Of a stretch of 64,000 bases of DNA, positions 37,001 to 43,915 are shown piece after piece. The position numbers and the translations under genes were made by a program. Origin of the DNA: Aldehydirespirator sp965200005 (GTDB lineage Bacteria; Actinomycetota; Acidimicrobiia; Acidimicrobiales; Aldehydirespiratoraceae); assembly GCA_965200005.1 (NCBI GenBank), contig OZ241331.1, positions 2,232,001 through 2,296,000 of the forward strand, written 5' to 3'. How positions within the stretch are numbered: position 1 is the stretch's first letter; each line of letters begins with the position of its first letter. The notes under the pieces were generated by a model. It was not told the origin of the DNA and made no database searches. It saw nothing but the letters and a program-made list of their open reading frames with translations.

Positions 37001-37445
37001 TAGCGCCGACCGCGAGCGCAGCGTCGATGCAGCTGAGCTCTACTCCGGACCCTCCGAGGTCGACTGTGCCGCCGACGAGATGATCGTGGCTGTCACCATC
37101 CCAGCCTCAGCGGTCACCCGCTGTTCAGCATTCAGCAAGCTGGCACTGTGGGAAGGCGACTTTGCCATGGTCTCGGCCGCGCTGTCGGCGTCTGTCACGC
37201 CCGATCACCGATGGCGAGATGTTCGTGTCGTGCTGGGTGCGGTGGCGGCTACGCCGCTGCGGATGCGAGCTACTGAACGCTTTCTGCAAGACCGCGCGGT
37301 TGACAACGACGCAGTACATAGCGCGTTGACCGAAGAGCTGGAGCGGATCGCCCACCCGCTCGCGAACAACGCTTGGAAGATTCGAGCGGCGGGCGGTGTG
37401 GTCGCACAGGCCGCGGCACTGCTCGCAGAGAGGTCTGCTGCGTGA
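34062..37445 (+). CDS. molybdenum hydroxylase large subunit fused to FAD subunit
   Basis: 1127 residues. Residues 1 to about 780 form the molybdopterin-binding subunit: SVGGGFGAR near 237-245, QFRGYGGPQ near 351, and GAKSVGE near 710-716 with the catalytic Glu. After a ~40-residue linker (WRRPSRWW...) comes a CoxM/HcrB-like FAD subunit from about 815: LVGGNTDLSL, then TVGGNLAQ near 910. Four Cys in CWFF...NCYKRGGPTCPCY...HRC fit the extra [4Fe-4S] loop known from the beta subunit of 4-hydroxybenzoyl-CoA reductase. The Mo-then-FAD order in one chain is uncommon; eukaryotic xanthine oxidase has FeS-FAD-Mo. The substrate is unknown, and an aromatic or N-heterocyclic acid or CoA ester is plausible. 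The next gene overlaps by 4 bp. Confidence 0.88.
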   Translation: MTLTAIGRRTRQLDWQARTEGSARYTGDLTLEGVLVGVILRSPHPHARILAIDTTEATAMDGVEAVVTAADLADGTLYKHSGPAHADRPVLATDRVRFIGQEVAAVAARDMTTARRALQAIKVKYRPLAAATTPQQALEPGAPSLHARSAGPNLAVDEQGSWGNVARGHERSAVMVEGTFKYPRTTHVCMERSIALANWNESRLEIWTPTQAPYYVAMEVAHTLGLHPGDVICHDISVGGGFGARSKIAEHEVITALLARQAGRPVRLELTRTEEFAVTKTRHRSTVTTRTHADADGRISLIEGDLLYDNGAYNHSGPTVLKVGVKTMGSLYQPEAVKWRARLVDTAMQPGGQFRGYGGPQMSFALESQIDEIAEELSIDPIDLRIANANPPGSTALCGARIGSAHLVECLEAVRSSLDWTRQRSAQRRVGRGFGVAAGMHGSGSHVGPGTNESSAAVEINEHGRVRVRFGSLDAGTGQRTMCAQVAASELGLDPSEIDVVMGHGPDMPHDAGAWSSRGTHMGAHAVGAAARELAGKLRDIASAKLGGTADAVFLTGGLAVLDDHSVEVSELVRATDEASGGVLEAHATHHETRMEMFGADNPAPNFSASYTFCAHGAVVDINESTGRIRVVDYVAAHDVGKAINPSAVEGQIIGGVVMGLGAVLGEELIHECGRPVNPTILNYPLPRAADVCDIRTVLIEVGEEAGPYGAKSVGELPIYPVAAAVANAVHHAAGIRLRDLPFTPDKVLTALAERDGTEIRVRPIWRRPSRWWTASMRTLYRFGLHAFLDRYGTRFARAQSQREVTSVTLPESTESILSDFRGSEGTALVGGNTDLSLQRRQGLRSPVRLISTSRAADLGIITKTPAGDWRIGAGATLTRLIADLGDEIPMIADAVSSIATEQIRNAATVGGNLAQAKRCWFFRNDFNCYKRGGPTCPCYAVVGDHRFHHAIVGAHRCQAVTPSDLATAFVALDAGVTLASADRERSVDAAELYSGPSEVDCAADEMIVAVTIPASAVTRCSAFSKLALWEGDFAMVSAALSASVTPDHRWRDVRVVLGAVAATPLRMRATERFLQDRAVDNDAVHSALTEELERIAHPLANNAWKIRAAGGVVAQAAALLAERSAA

Positions 37446-38758
37446 CCGCGACGATCCAGAGCGTCTGTGACCAGACCATGCACGACCAAACCCCTTGCCG
37501 TACCCAAGCGGTGCAGCGCACTGGAAAGACCGTGCGCGAAGAAGACGTCATCGAGTTCGCTCGCTTGATGGTCACCACGCCAAGCCCACCCGGTCACGAA
37601 AGGCCGCTTGCCGAGCGGTTGGCCCTTGAGGGGCAGCTCATCGCGCCGGACCTTGAATGGCGCGTCGATCCCTTCGACGGCGTTCGGGCCAACCTTCTGG
37701 TGACGGCAGGGCCTGCCGACTACGGAGCCGTGAAGTTCATGCTGTTCGCCCACCTCGACACATCTCTGGCGAGCGCCGACGAATACCGCTTGCTCACCGG
37801 GCACGTCCCAGATCCTGGGGCATACGAGAGCCCGCACCTTGAACTGCGCGACGGGAAGCTCATCGGACCGGGGATCGCAGTTACCAAGGGACCTGCAGCT
37901 GGAGCTCTCGCGGCTCTACTCGCTGCCTCCCGGGCCGGCACCCTGGCTCCAGGAACCGGGGTGCTGTTAACCAGCGGAGGCACCCACCGGACGTTGCCCG
38001 ACCGCAACGATTTCGCGGCCGGACTTCACCGAGCACTCAAGTGCGGCCTGTGGCCCGATAGCGCGGTGAACGTCAAGGCCGGCGCACCCGGTGTCCTCCA
38101 CGAAGAGCCGGGAAGCGCGTACTTGAGGATCTCGGTGCATACTTGGGGCGGCCCACTGATGTTGCAATCGGACGATGGGTGCAGTGGGGCGGCCGCAACC
38201 TTGGCACGTCTGCTGCCGGCGATCGAGAGCTGGCGCAAAGACCTGCGAAGTCGTGACCCTGGCACTTTGTGCGGTCGTGATGTGGGGCTTGGCGCGGTCA
38301 CAGCAGGCATGACCGACAAGCCCGACATGCTCGCATCCGTGGGCCACGCAGATCTCTCTCTCATCACTGTGCCCGACGATGACGTACTGGATTTAGCTAG
38401 CGAACTAGCCGAGATTCTCGCCGATGCTAAACCCGATGGCTGTGACGCAGAGGTTTCCGTGACCGCTTCAATGCCCGCAGGACGGACCTCGCCCGACCAC
38501 CACGTGGTAGCGCTGGCCACCGATTCATGGGAGCGACACCTAGGGCCTTCTGGGCCGATCGTCGGCTGGCGGGGTTCGACTGATGGGGCGCTGCTTCGTC
38601 ACGCTGGTGTGCCGGTGGCCCGTCTCGGCCCTCGGCCCCGTAGCGCGCCGGCGGGCTGTGAAGCTCTGGACCTAGATGAGTTGACAACCTTCGCTCGCAT
38701 CGACGCCGAGCTGCTTGTGCAGCTCGGCCATGACGCATGCCGGGACGATCGACCATGA
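37442..38758 (+). CDS. M20-like protein with degenerate metal site
   Basis: 438 residues from the GTG overlapping the previous stop. Overall an M20/ArgE-like two-domain protein: FAHLDTS (about 106-112) keeps the H-x-D pair. But the bridging-Asp motif GxGxxDxKG reads GPGIAVTKGP, and the catalytic DEExG region reads SGGTHRTLPDR, so the bridging Asp and general-base Glu are missing. The dimerisation domain follows, and a late segment GWRGSTDGALLRHAGVP resembles the final ligand loop. It may be a non-peptidase relative or use other residues. Position between the molybdenum hydroxylase and the ThDP decarboxylase genes implies a pathway role. Confidence 0.65.
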   Translation: MTATIQSVCDQTMHDQTPCRTQAVQRTGKTVREEDVIEFARLMVTTPSPPGHERPLAERLALEGQLIAPDLEWRVDPFDGVRANLLVTAGPADYGAVKFMLFAHLDTSLASADEYRLLTGHVPDPGAYESPHLELRDGKLIGPGIAVTKGPAAGALAALLAASRAGTLAPGTGVLLTSGGTHRTLPDRNDFAAGLHRALKCGLWPDSAVNVKAGAPGVLHEEPGSAYLRISVHTWGGPLMLQSDDGCSGAAATLARLLPAIESWRKDLRSRDPGTLCGRDVGLGAVTAGMTDKPDMLASVGHADLSLITVPDDDVLDLASELAEILADAKPDGCDAEVSVTASMPAGRTSPDHHVVALATDSWERHLGPSGPIVGWRGSTDGALLRHAGVPVARLGPRPRSAPAGCEALDLDELTTFARIDAELLVQLGHDACRDDRP

Positions 38759-39255
38759 GCGTTCAGCGTCTGGTTGACGCCTTGGAAACCGCAGGTGTGA
38801 CCTTCGCAACTTCGCTTCCCGACTCCTGGTTGTCCGGACTGCTGGAGGCGCTCGACATGAGCGAGTCCATCCGGAACATTCCGGTTACCGCAGAGGACGA
38901 GGGCGTCGGGCTTGTTGCCGGGATGACCTTGGGGGGCTGCAGGGGTGTGTTGGTCTGCCAGAACGCAGGACTCTTGGTGGCAGCTAATGCGCTGGCCGGC
39001 TACAGCGGGCACCACGGGCTGGCCATACCCGTAATCGCAGCTCTGCGAGGTGGCCCCGACGACGGCTTCTACTACCACGCCTACAAGGCTCGAGCCACCA
39101 CCCGCGTTCTCGACAGCATCGAGGTAACCAACTTCTTGATCGACGATCCAGCAGGCATCGTCCACGCGGCGAGAGTGGTGGAAATGGCGTGGCTCCACCG
39201 ACGGCCCGCTGTAGCCCTGCTTACCCGCCGCGCGCTGCTGCAGTCAACTCCATGA
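38755..39255 (+). CDS. ThDP-dependent decarboxylase, N-terminal (PYR) subunit, ComD-like
   Basis: 166 residues. LVDALETAGVTFATSLPDSW, then VTAEDEGVGLVAGMTLGG holds the conserved Glu that activates thiamine diphosphate (about residue 46), followed by NAGLLVAANALAGY. This is the PYR half, as in sulphopyruvate and phosphonopyruvate decarboxylases where the two halves may be separate genes. The ATG overlaps the stop upstream (ATGA), and its own stop overlaps the start of the partner gene. Substrate: presumably a 2-oxo acid. Confidence 0.82.
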   Translation: MSVQRLVDALETAGVTFATSLPDSWLSGLLEALDMSESIRNIPVTAEDEGVGLVAGMTLGGCRGVLVCQNAGLLVAANALAGYSGHHGLAIPVIAALRGGPDDGFYYHAYKARATTRVLDSIEVTNFLIDDPAGIVHAARVVEMAWLHRRPAVALLTRRALLQSTP

Positions 39256-39863
39256 ATGCAGCAGCGATCCACAGCCGAGACGACGTCGCTCGCGCCCTTG
39301 ACACCACCCTCGGAGATTCTGGAGTGGTGATCTGTGGGCTTGGATCGGGCAGCCGGGCATTCCGGGAACTCGACAGCCGCCGACCGACCTACTTCGGCTC
39401 CGACCCGATGGGCGTGTCGTTATCGATGGCCGCAGGTTTCGCTCTAGCCAGACCCGACCGCCAGGTTGCACTGCTCGTGGGTGACGGTGATCTGCTCATG
39501 GGATTAGGTGCGCTTGTGACTGTGGCGGGCGCCGCGCCGATGAACCTGCATGTGGTGGTGCTGGCCAACGATCGCTACGAGACCGGAGGCGACAGAGCGC
39601 TCCCCGGTACTGATGACCTCGACCTGGCGGGGATGGCCATCGCAGCCGGATGGAGATCGGTCCTGGTCGCTGGCGCTGATCTCGCGGCCGAAGTGGCCAC
39701 AGCGTTGAGCTCGACCGGTCCGACGCTGATGGTGGTTTGCGTGCGGCGCCAGGCCGCTCCGTACGGAGGTCCGGGGCGCTGGAGCGGCACAGAGGAGCGG
39801 GTGCAGTTCGAGATGGCTCTGGCCCGTGACGACGAGGCGGCTGGTTCTCACGCCGATGGGTGA
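39252..39863 (+). CDS. ThDP-dependent decarboxylase, C-terminal (PP) subunit, ComE-like
   Basis: 203 residues from the ATG at 39252. The thiamine-diphosphate motif starts with GDGDLLMGLGALVT (about 78-91) and ends at the Asn of LANDRYETGG. The upstream GSDPMGVSLSMAAGFALA is also typical. With the preceding gene it makes a complete two-subunit decarboxylase. Within a catabolic operon I expect it to cleave a 2-oxo acid formed after ring opening; the substrate is not deducible. Confidence 0.84.
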   Translation: MNAAAIHSRDDVARALDTTLGDSGVVICGLGSGSRAFRELDSRRPTYFGSDPMGVSLSMAAGFALARPDRQVALLVGDGDLLMGLGALVTVAGAAPMNLHVVVLANDRYETGGDRALPGTDDLDLAGMAIAAGWRSVLVAGADLAAEVATALSSTGPTLMVVCVRRQAAPYGGPGRWSGTEERVQFEMALARDDEAAGSHADG

Positions 39864-39872
39864 TGCCACCTG

Positions 39873-41341
39873 ATGGGTTCGGTGCTCATTCGCAACGGAG
39901 TGCTGCTGACCGACACAGGCGACATCGAATCAGCCGATCTGCTCATAGAGGACGGCGTGATCACGGGTCGGCGCCCATCAATCAATGCACCAGCCGGAGT
40001 CGAGACCCTCGATGTGTGTGGATCGCTGGTCATCCCGGGATTGGTGAACGCCCACACCCACTCAAACAGACTCTCGAGAAGGGCCTGTGCGACACTCTGC
40101 CTCTCGACGCCTGGATGGTGGTAGCGAGCTACGGCGGCGCAGGGGCGCTCATGGCGCCCGACGAGTTGAGGGTCAGCACCCTTATGGGCGCAGCCGAGAT
40201 GCTCAAGACCGGAACGACGACCGTTGTCGACTGCGTGCGAGTCGACGAGTCGTGTTTCGCCGACGGGCTTGATGCAGTCATGACTGCGTATGTCGAGGTC
40301 GGAATGCGGGCCGCAGTGGCCGCCCAATACACCGACCTCGACTTCTTCTCATCGCTGCCGTTGGAGCTGATCGATGGAGGTGAGGCACTTCTGCGCCCTC
40401 GGAGATCACCCCCATCGGAGGTGCTTGCTCACGTCGATGCTTTCTTGCGCCGCTGGGTCGGGCGGCATCGACGAGTCACACCGATGCTCGGGCCCTCTTC
40501 GCTGCCGCGTTGTTCCACCGAACTGTTCGAGGCATCGATTGATCTCGCCCGCCAGCGAGGAGCGCGACTGCAAACTCACCTGTTGTCGGCCCGCTCACAA
40601 GTCCCCTTTGCAACGGCACGTTTCGGACGATCAACAGTTGACTACCTCGATCATCTTGGCTGCCTTGAAGAATGGGCATCGTTTGCCCACGCCATCTGGC
40701 TCGACGACACCGAGGTAGCCCGGATGGCAGCGTCACCGGCTGTCGCGGTACACAATCCGGTCAGCAACCTCAAGCTGGGCGCCGGGCTAGCTCCAGCTTC
40801 AAAGCTCTGGAGTTTGGGCGGACGGGTAGCTCTCGGCACCGACGGTGCCAGCAGCAACGACTCCCAAAACATGTGGGAGACGGTGAAGATGGCAGCCATC
40901 CTGCAGCGCATCGCGTCGGAACCGGCCGACTGGCCGCGTGCGTCCGACACGCTCGGCATGTGCTGGAAGGGTGGCGCATTGGTGACAGGTCAAGACTTAG
41001 GGTGCCTCGACGTGGGCGCGTTTGGCGATGTGGCCGTTCTCGGGTGGGGGCAGTTGCTTCCCGGCCCGGCCGAGCAGGCTCGCCAGCAGCTCGTGTACAG
41101 CGAACTCGGATCATCGGTACGCTGGGTGATTGTGGACGGTGACGTTGTGGTGCGAAACGGAGCGCTACAAACCATCGATGTTGAGTCTGTGCAATCCGAA
41201 GCGGCCGAGATCGTTGAACGAATCTGGTCGACCCTGCCAGCACGACTGGAACGCTTCGAGGAAGTGGCGGGCGTGCTTGGGCGCCTTGAGCACGCCGTGT
41301 CACAACTTCCGCTGGAGTTCCGGCGCTCCTGGTGCTGGTAG
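39873..41341 (+). pseudogene. ATZ/TRZ-type amidohydrolase (deaminase/chlorohydrolase family), frameshifted
   Basis: The ATG at 39873 opens SVLIRNGVLLTDTGD and reaches the metal motif PGLVNAHTHSN. A second frame then continues QTLEKGLCDTLPLDAW and runs to 41341, with the later His (LQTHLLSA, VAVHNPVSNLKLG) and the Asp in LGTDGASSNDSQNM. One missing base near 40067 joins them into about 489 residues. The signature is that of the S-adenosylhomocysteine/MTA deaminase, guanine deaminase and triazine hydrolase group, which remove amino or halide groups from N-heterocycles. This agrees with the other ring-opening genes. Confidence 0.82.
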
Positions 41342-41426
41342 GGGGCGCACCAATGGTCCGGATCAAAGAGGACACCTCGATGAGATCAAAAGATGAAGCT
41401 CAAAGTGCGATGACTGGGAGTTCACC

Positions 41427-41738
41427 ATGATCAAACACATCGTGCTGTTCCGTTTCGCCGATCACGCCACCGACCACCAACGCGAGTCGATGCTGACTGA
41501 ACTCGCCAAGTTCCCTCAACAGTTCCCGGCCATGCAGTCATGGGCCATGGGGGTCAACCGATCCAGCCGAGACGACCGGTTCACTCACGGATTCGTTGTC
41601 GAATTCGAGACCGAGGAGCAGTTGGTGGCGTACCTCGCAACCGACGAGCATGAGCGCTTTGTCCAAGACCGCTTCAGGCCGCTCATCCACGAAAGGGCCA
41701 TTTTCAGCTATGAATTCTCTCCACAGTCCAGCCTCTGA
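41427..41738 (+). CDS. Dabb family (stress-responsive alpha/beta-barrel) protein
   Basis: 103 residues. MIKHIVLFRF at the start, FVVEFETEEQLVAYLATDEHERFV in the middle and FSYEF near the end match the dimeric alpha/beta-barrel Dabb fold. These small proteins include olivetolic acid cyclase and many of unknown function; some act on aromatic or polyketide intermediates. GGGAG precedes the ATG. The IclR gene starts inside its last codons in another frame. Confidence 0.85.
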   Translation: MIKHIVLFRFADHATDHQRESMLTELAKFPQQFPAMQSWAMGVNRSSRDDRFTHGFVVEFETEEQLVAYLATDEHERFVQDRFRPLIHERAIFSYEFSPQSSL

Positions 41739-42555
41739 CCGCGACGAGCCCAGTTTCGGTGCCGATCCGTCCGCGCTGGCTCCAGCGCTTGCTACCTCAG
41801 ACCGTGGCCCTGGCACCAAGAACCAGTCATTGGAGCGGGCAAGCGCAATCCTCGGCTACTTCAGCGTAAGCAGGCCGACGCTGACCCTCCAGGAGATCAC
41901 GGCACGTTCTGGACTCACCCGAGCGACGGCCCACCGCTACGTGAGCGTGTTGCGACACCTGAACTTGCTGCGGCTCGATCCTTCAACCAACTGCTACAGC
42001 TTGGGCTCTCGCATCTTCACTCTGGCGGCAGCAGCTGCGGCTGGGAATCCACTGGTCCGCATCGCCGGCCCGTTCATGGAGGGATTGGTTCGCGACACCA
42101 ACGAAACAGCGGTGCTTACCGTGTGGGACGGCGCCGCGCCGGTGGTCTTGCGAATCGATGACAATGCCGACCGGGTGGTTCGGGTGACCATCCAGACCGG
42201 GACCCGGCTCTCACCCTGGCAATCGGCCCACGGGCGAGTGTTCTGCACGTACTTGCCCGCCGAGGACCTGCCGCGGCGGCCGTCGCACCAAAGCGGCATC
42301 GTCGCCGGTAGCGACTTAGATCAGATTCGTGAGACAGGTATTTCGGTGAACACCAACGAGTTTGAAGGCACGAGGGCTCTGGCGTCGGGAGTCTTTGCCA
42401 GCGAGGCCCGAATCGTCGCTTCGATCGGAATTGTGGGCACTTCAGCGTCGGTGCCTGCTGAACCCGATTCCGCATTGGCCAAGTCGGTGTTGGACGTAGC
42501 CACGCGGCTGTCGTTGGAGCTCGGCGAGACGGAGCCGATCGGACGAGTCCGCTAA
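41710..42555 (+). CDS. IclR family transcriptional regulator
   Basis: 281 residues from the ATG at 41710. An N-terminal disordered tail of ~38 residues precedes the winged helix (LERASAILGYFSVSR...LTRATAHRYVSVLRHLNLL, about 40-90). The effector domain follows, with SAHGRVFCTYLP and ISVNTNEFEGTRALASGVF. IclR proteins control aromatic and small-acid catabolism, so it is the likely local regulator of the island operon. It overlaps the Dabb gene end by 29 bp, and its stop meets the convergent deacetylase stop (4-bp overlap). Confidence 0.88.
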   Translation: MNSLHSPASDRDEPSFGADPSALAPALATSDRGPGTKNQSLERASAILGYFSVSRPTLTLQEITARSGLTRATAHRYVSVLRHLNLLRLDPSTNCYSLGSRIFTLAAAAAAGNPLVRIAGPFMEGLVRDTNETAVLTVWDGAAPVVLRIDDNADRVVRVTIQTGTRLSPWQSAHGRVFCTYLPAEDLPRRPSHQSGIVAGSDLDQIRETGISVNTNEFEGTRALASGVFASEARIVASIGIVGTSASVPAEPDSALAKSVLDVATRLSLELGETEPIGRVR

Positions 42556-43463
42556 GCGAGCGGAGCTTCGAGGCGTCCTGACCCCTCCGGTAGCAGCCGG
42601 CGCTGGTGGGTAGCTTCGTACACGGAGTTTTCCAAAGCCCAGCGCCCCAGTTCGGAGTGCCGAGCAAGCCAAACACTGTCGTGGCTGGTGATGTGCTTCA
42701 TGATCTGCTCGAAGGCGGCAATCACCATCGGTCGGCCGCCGAACTGGCAGTGCAGAGTCATGGCGAGCAAGCTCATGGGCTCATGTTCATAGAGATAGTC
42801 GAATGTTGCGAGGTAAACGTCCACCAGATTCTGGGGACTTGCTCTAAGTACGCGGCTGTCGGTGAAGTCACTGTTGGGCACAGCCGCGATGGTCCCATGG
42901 GGAGTTTCCACGCAGTGCGGAAGGTCGAGGTAGGTGACGTCCGCGTGCCACTGCAGGCCCTCGGCAGCTAGGAAGCCGGCGGTGTGAGGCGTGAAAGCGA
43001 GAACGGGGCTGAGCCACCCTGTGGGCCGGCTCCCGCCTTCTTCTTCCAGGATGTCGAGGCACCGAGCGATCGTCAGGTGCTCCTCCTCAGGCTCCAGATA
43101 GGCTAACAGGCCGTCCTGGGTGTAGGCATGGCCTCCGAGTTCATGGCCTTGCCTCACGATCTCGCTGACCGCCTCGGGGTATAGCTCGGCACAGCGGGCA
43201 TTGGTGAAGAACGTGGCCGGCATCTGCCAACGGTTCAACGTGGACAGGATGCGCCAGACCCCCGCTCGGCCACCGTAGGTGGACCATGCGGCTCCAGCGT
43301 GGTCGGTGGTGCCTGATCGCAGCGATGACGCCTGTACCGAGTATGTGGGCGCAGTCCCGTCGGACCAGGTCTCGAACATGACGGTTAGCGCCACGGCAAT
43401 TCGCCTGCAGCGCGGCCACAGCAGGAGGTCTTTGCCGGTCTCAATAGGTTGGTCTAGCTGCAC
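42552..43463 (-). CDS. polysaccharide deacetylase family protein, PuuE/allantoinase-like
   Basis: 303 residues with a NodB-type barrel. YGGRAGVWRILSTLNRW and ATFFTNA, then GHELGGHAYTQDGL carry the characteristic His ligands (about 110 and 114), with SPVLAFTPHT later. The YGGRxGVWR block is a mark of PuuE-like allantoinases and related ring-opening hydrolases rather than of sugar deacetylases. This would suit a purine- or hydantoin-type substrate. It is transcribed opposite to the rest of the island. Confidence 0.78.
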   Translation of the reverse strand: MQLDQPIETGKDLLLWPRCRRIAVALTVMFETWSDGTAPTYSVQASSLRSGTTDHAGAAWSTYGGRAGVWRILSTLNRWQMPATFFTNARCAELYPEAVSEIVRQGHELGGHAYTQDGLLAYLEPEEEHLTIARCLDILEEEGGSRPTGWLSPVLAFTPHTAGFLAAEGLQWHADVTYLDLPHCVETPHGTIAAVPNSDFTDSRVLRASPQNLVDVYLATFDYLYEHEPMSLLAMTLHCQFGGRPMVIAAFEQIMKHITSHDSVWLARHSELGRWALENSVYEATHQRRLLPEGSGRLEAPLA

Positions 43464-43767
43464 GATCTGAGTTTAGTTCTTGCAATGCGGGTTGATGTCT
43501 CGCAAGCCGATCGCCGCCGTTTCTCGTCACCTGGAGGTAGCAGCGCAAGTATCGCCCAGCAATAGGGTCCTGATAAACAGGAAAATTCACCTAGGTATTG
43601 ACGGATGTTGCCTAGAGCCGGGGCCGGTAGAAGTGGCATGTCGGCGGCTGTGAAGAGGTCAATCGCTGTGCCACCTACAACTTCGAGACGAAATCAGCTA
43701 TGTGGGACGTCCTTGCAAGCGCCAGTGAGCGGCCCGGTGTTGCAGTCACGGTTTATGTTGATGTCAC
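43464..43767. other. non-coding right edge of the island
   Basis: 304 bp between the deacetylase start and the right repeat. It includes the presumed promoter region of the deacetylase and a short CCTAGG...CCTAG pairing near 43589-43615. The in-frame open stretch leading into the yqgE fragment has no family similarity before the repeat begins. I see no gene here. Confidence 0.5.
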
Positions 43768-43846
43768 GGTGGCAGGTGATGGAACGCCAGGAAGGCGAGT
43801 TGCACCAACTGCGCCACTACCCCACCAACCCCTCAGACAACTAGAG
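43768..43846 (+). repeat. 79-bp direct repeat, right copy (orphan yqgE 3' end)
   Basis: Encodes the last 25-26 residues of YqgE (VMERQEGELHQLRHYP...) and its stop without the rest of the gene. One mismatch to 24553-24631, and it is synonymous, so this end was once part of a functioning yqgE. It is probably the original chromosomal 3' end displaced by insertion. Confidence 0.9.
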
Positions 43847-43915
43847 GGTCCAGCAGAGATCTTCCTCACTGTCACCCTGGAATCGTGCACTCGGCCGAAT
43901 CGCGCACTTGTGCGG

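Larger units (their letters stand above)
24632..43767. mobile_element. catabolic genomic island bounded by 79-bp direct repeats
   Basis: The interval between the two repeat copies carries a nearly unidirectional catabolic gene set: importer, hydantoinase, Rieske and molybdenum hydroxylases, split ThDP decarboxylase, amidohydrolases and an IclR regulator. By eye its coding sequence looks more GC-rich than the flanks at 44-55 kb. I find no integrase, transposase or tRNA inside, so entry by a lost or external integrase, or by homologous exchange, must be considered. Six of its genes have single-base frameshifts and one junction fuses two truncated genes. Confidence 0.65.

Noticed and set aside
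24632..43767. Island as a prophage or integrative conjugative element
   Set aside because: No phage, relaxase, type IV secretion or integrase genes are present.
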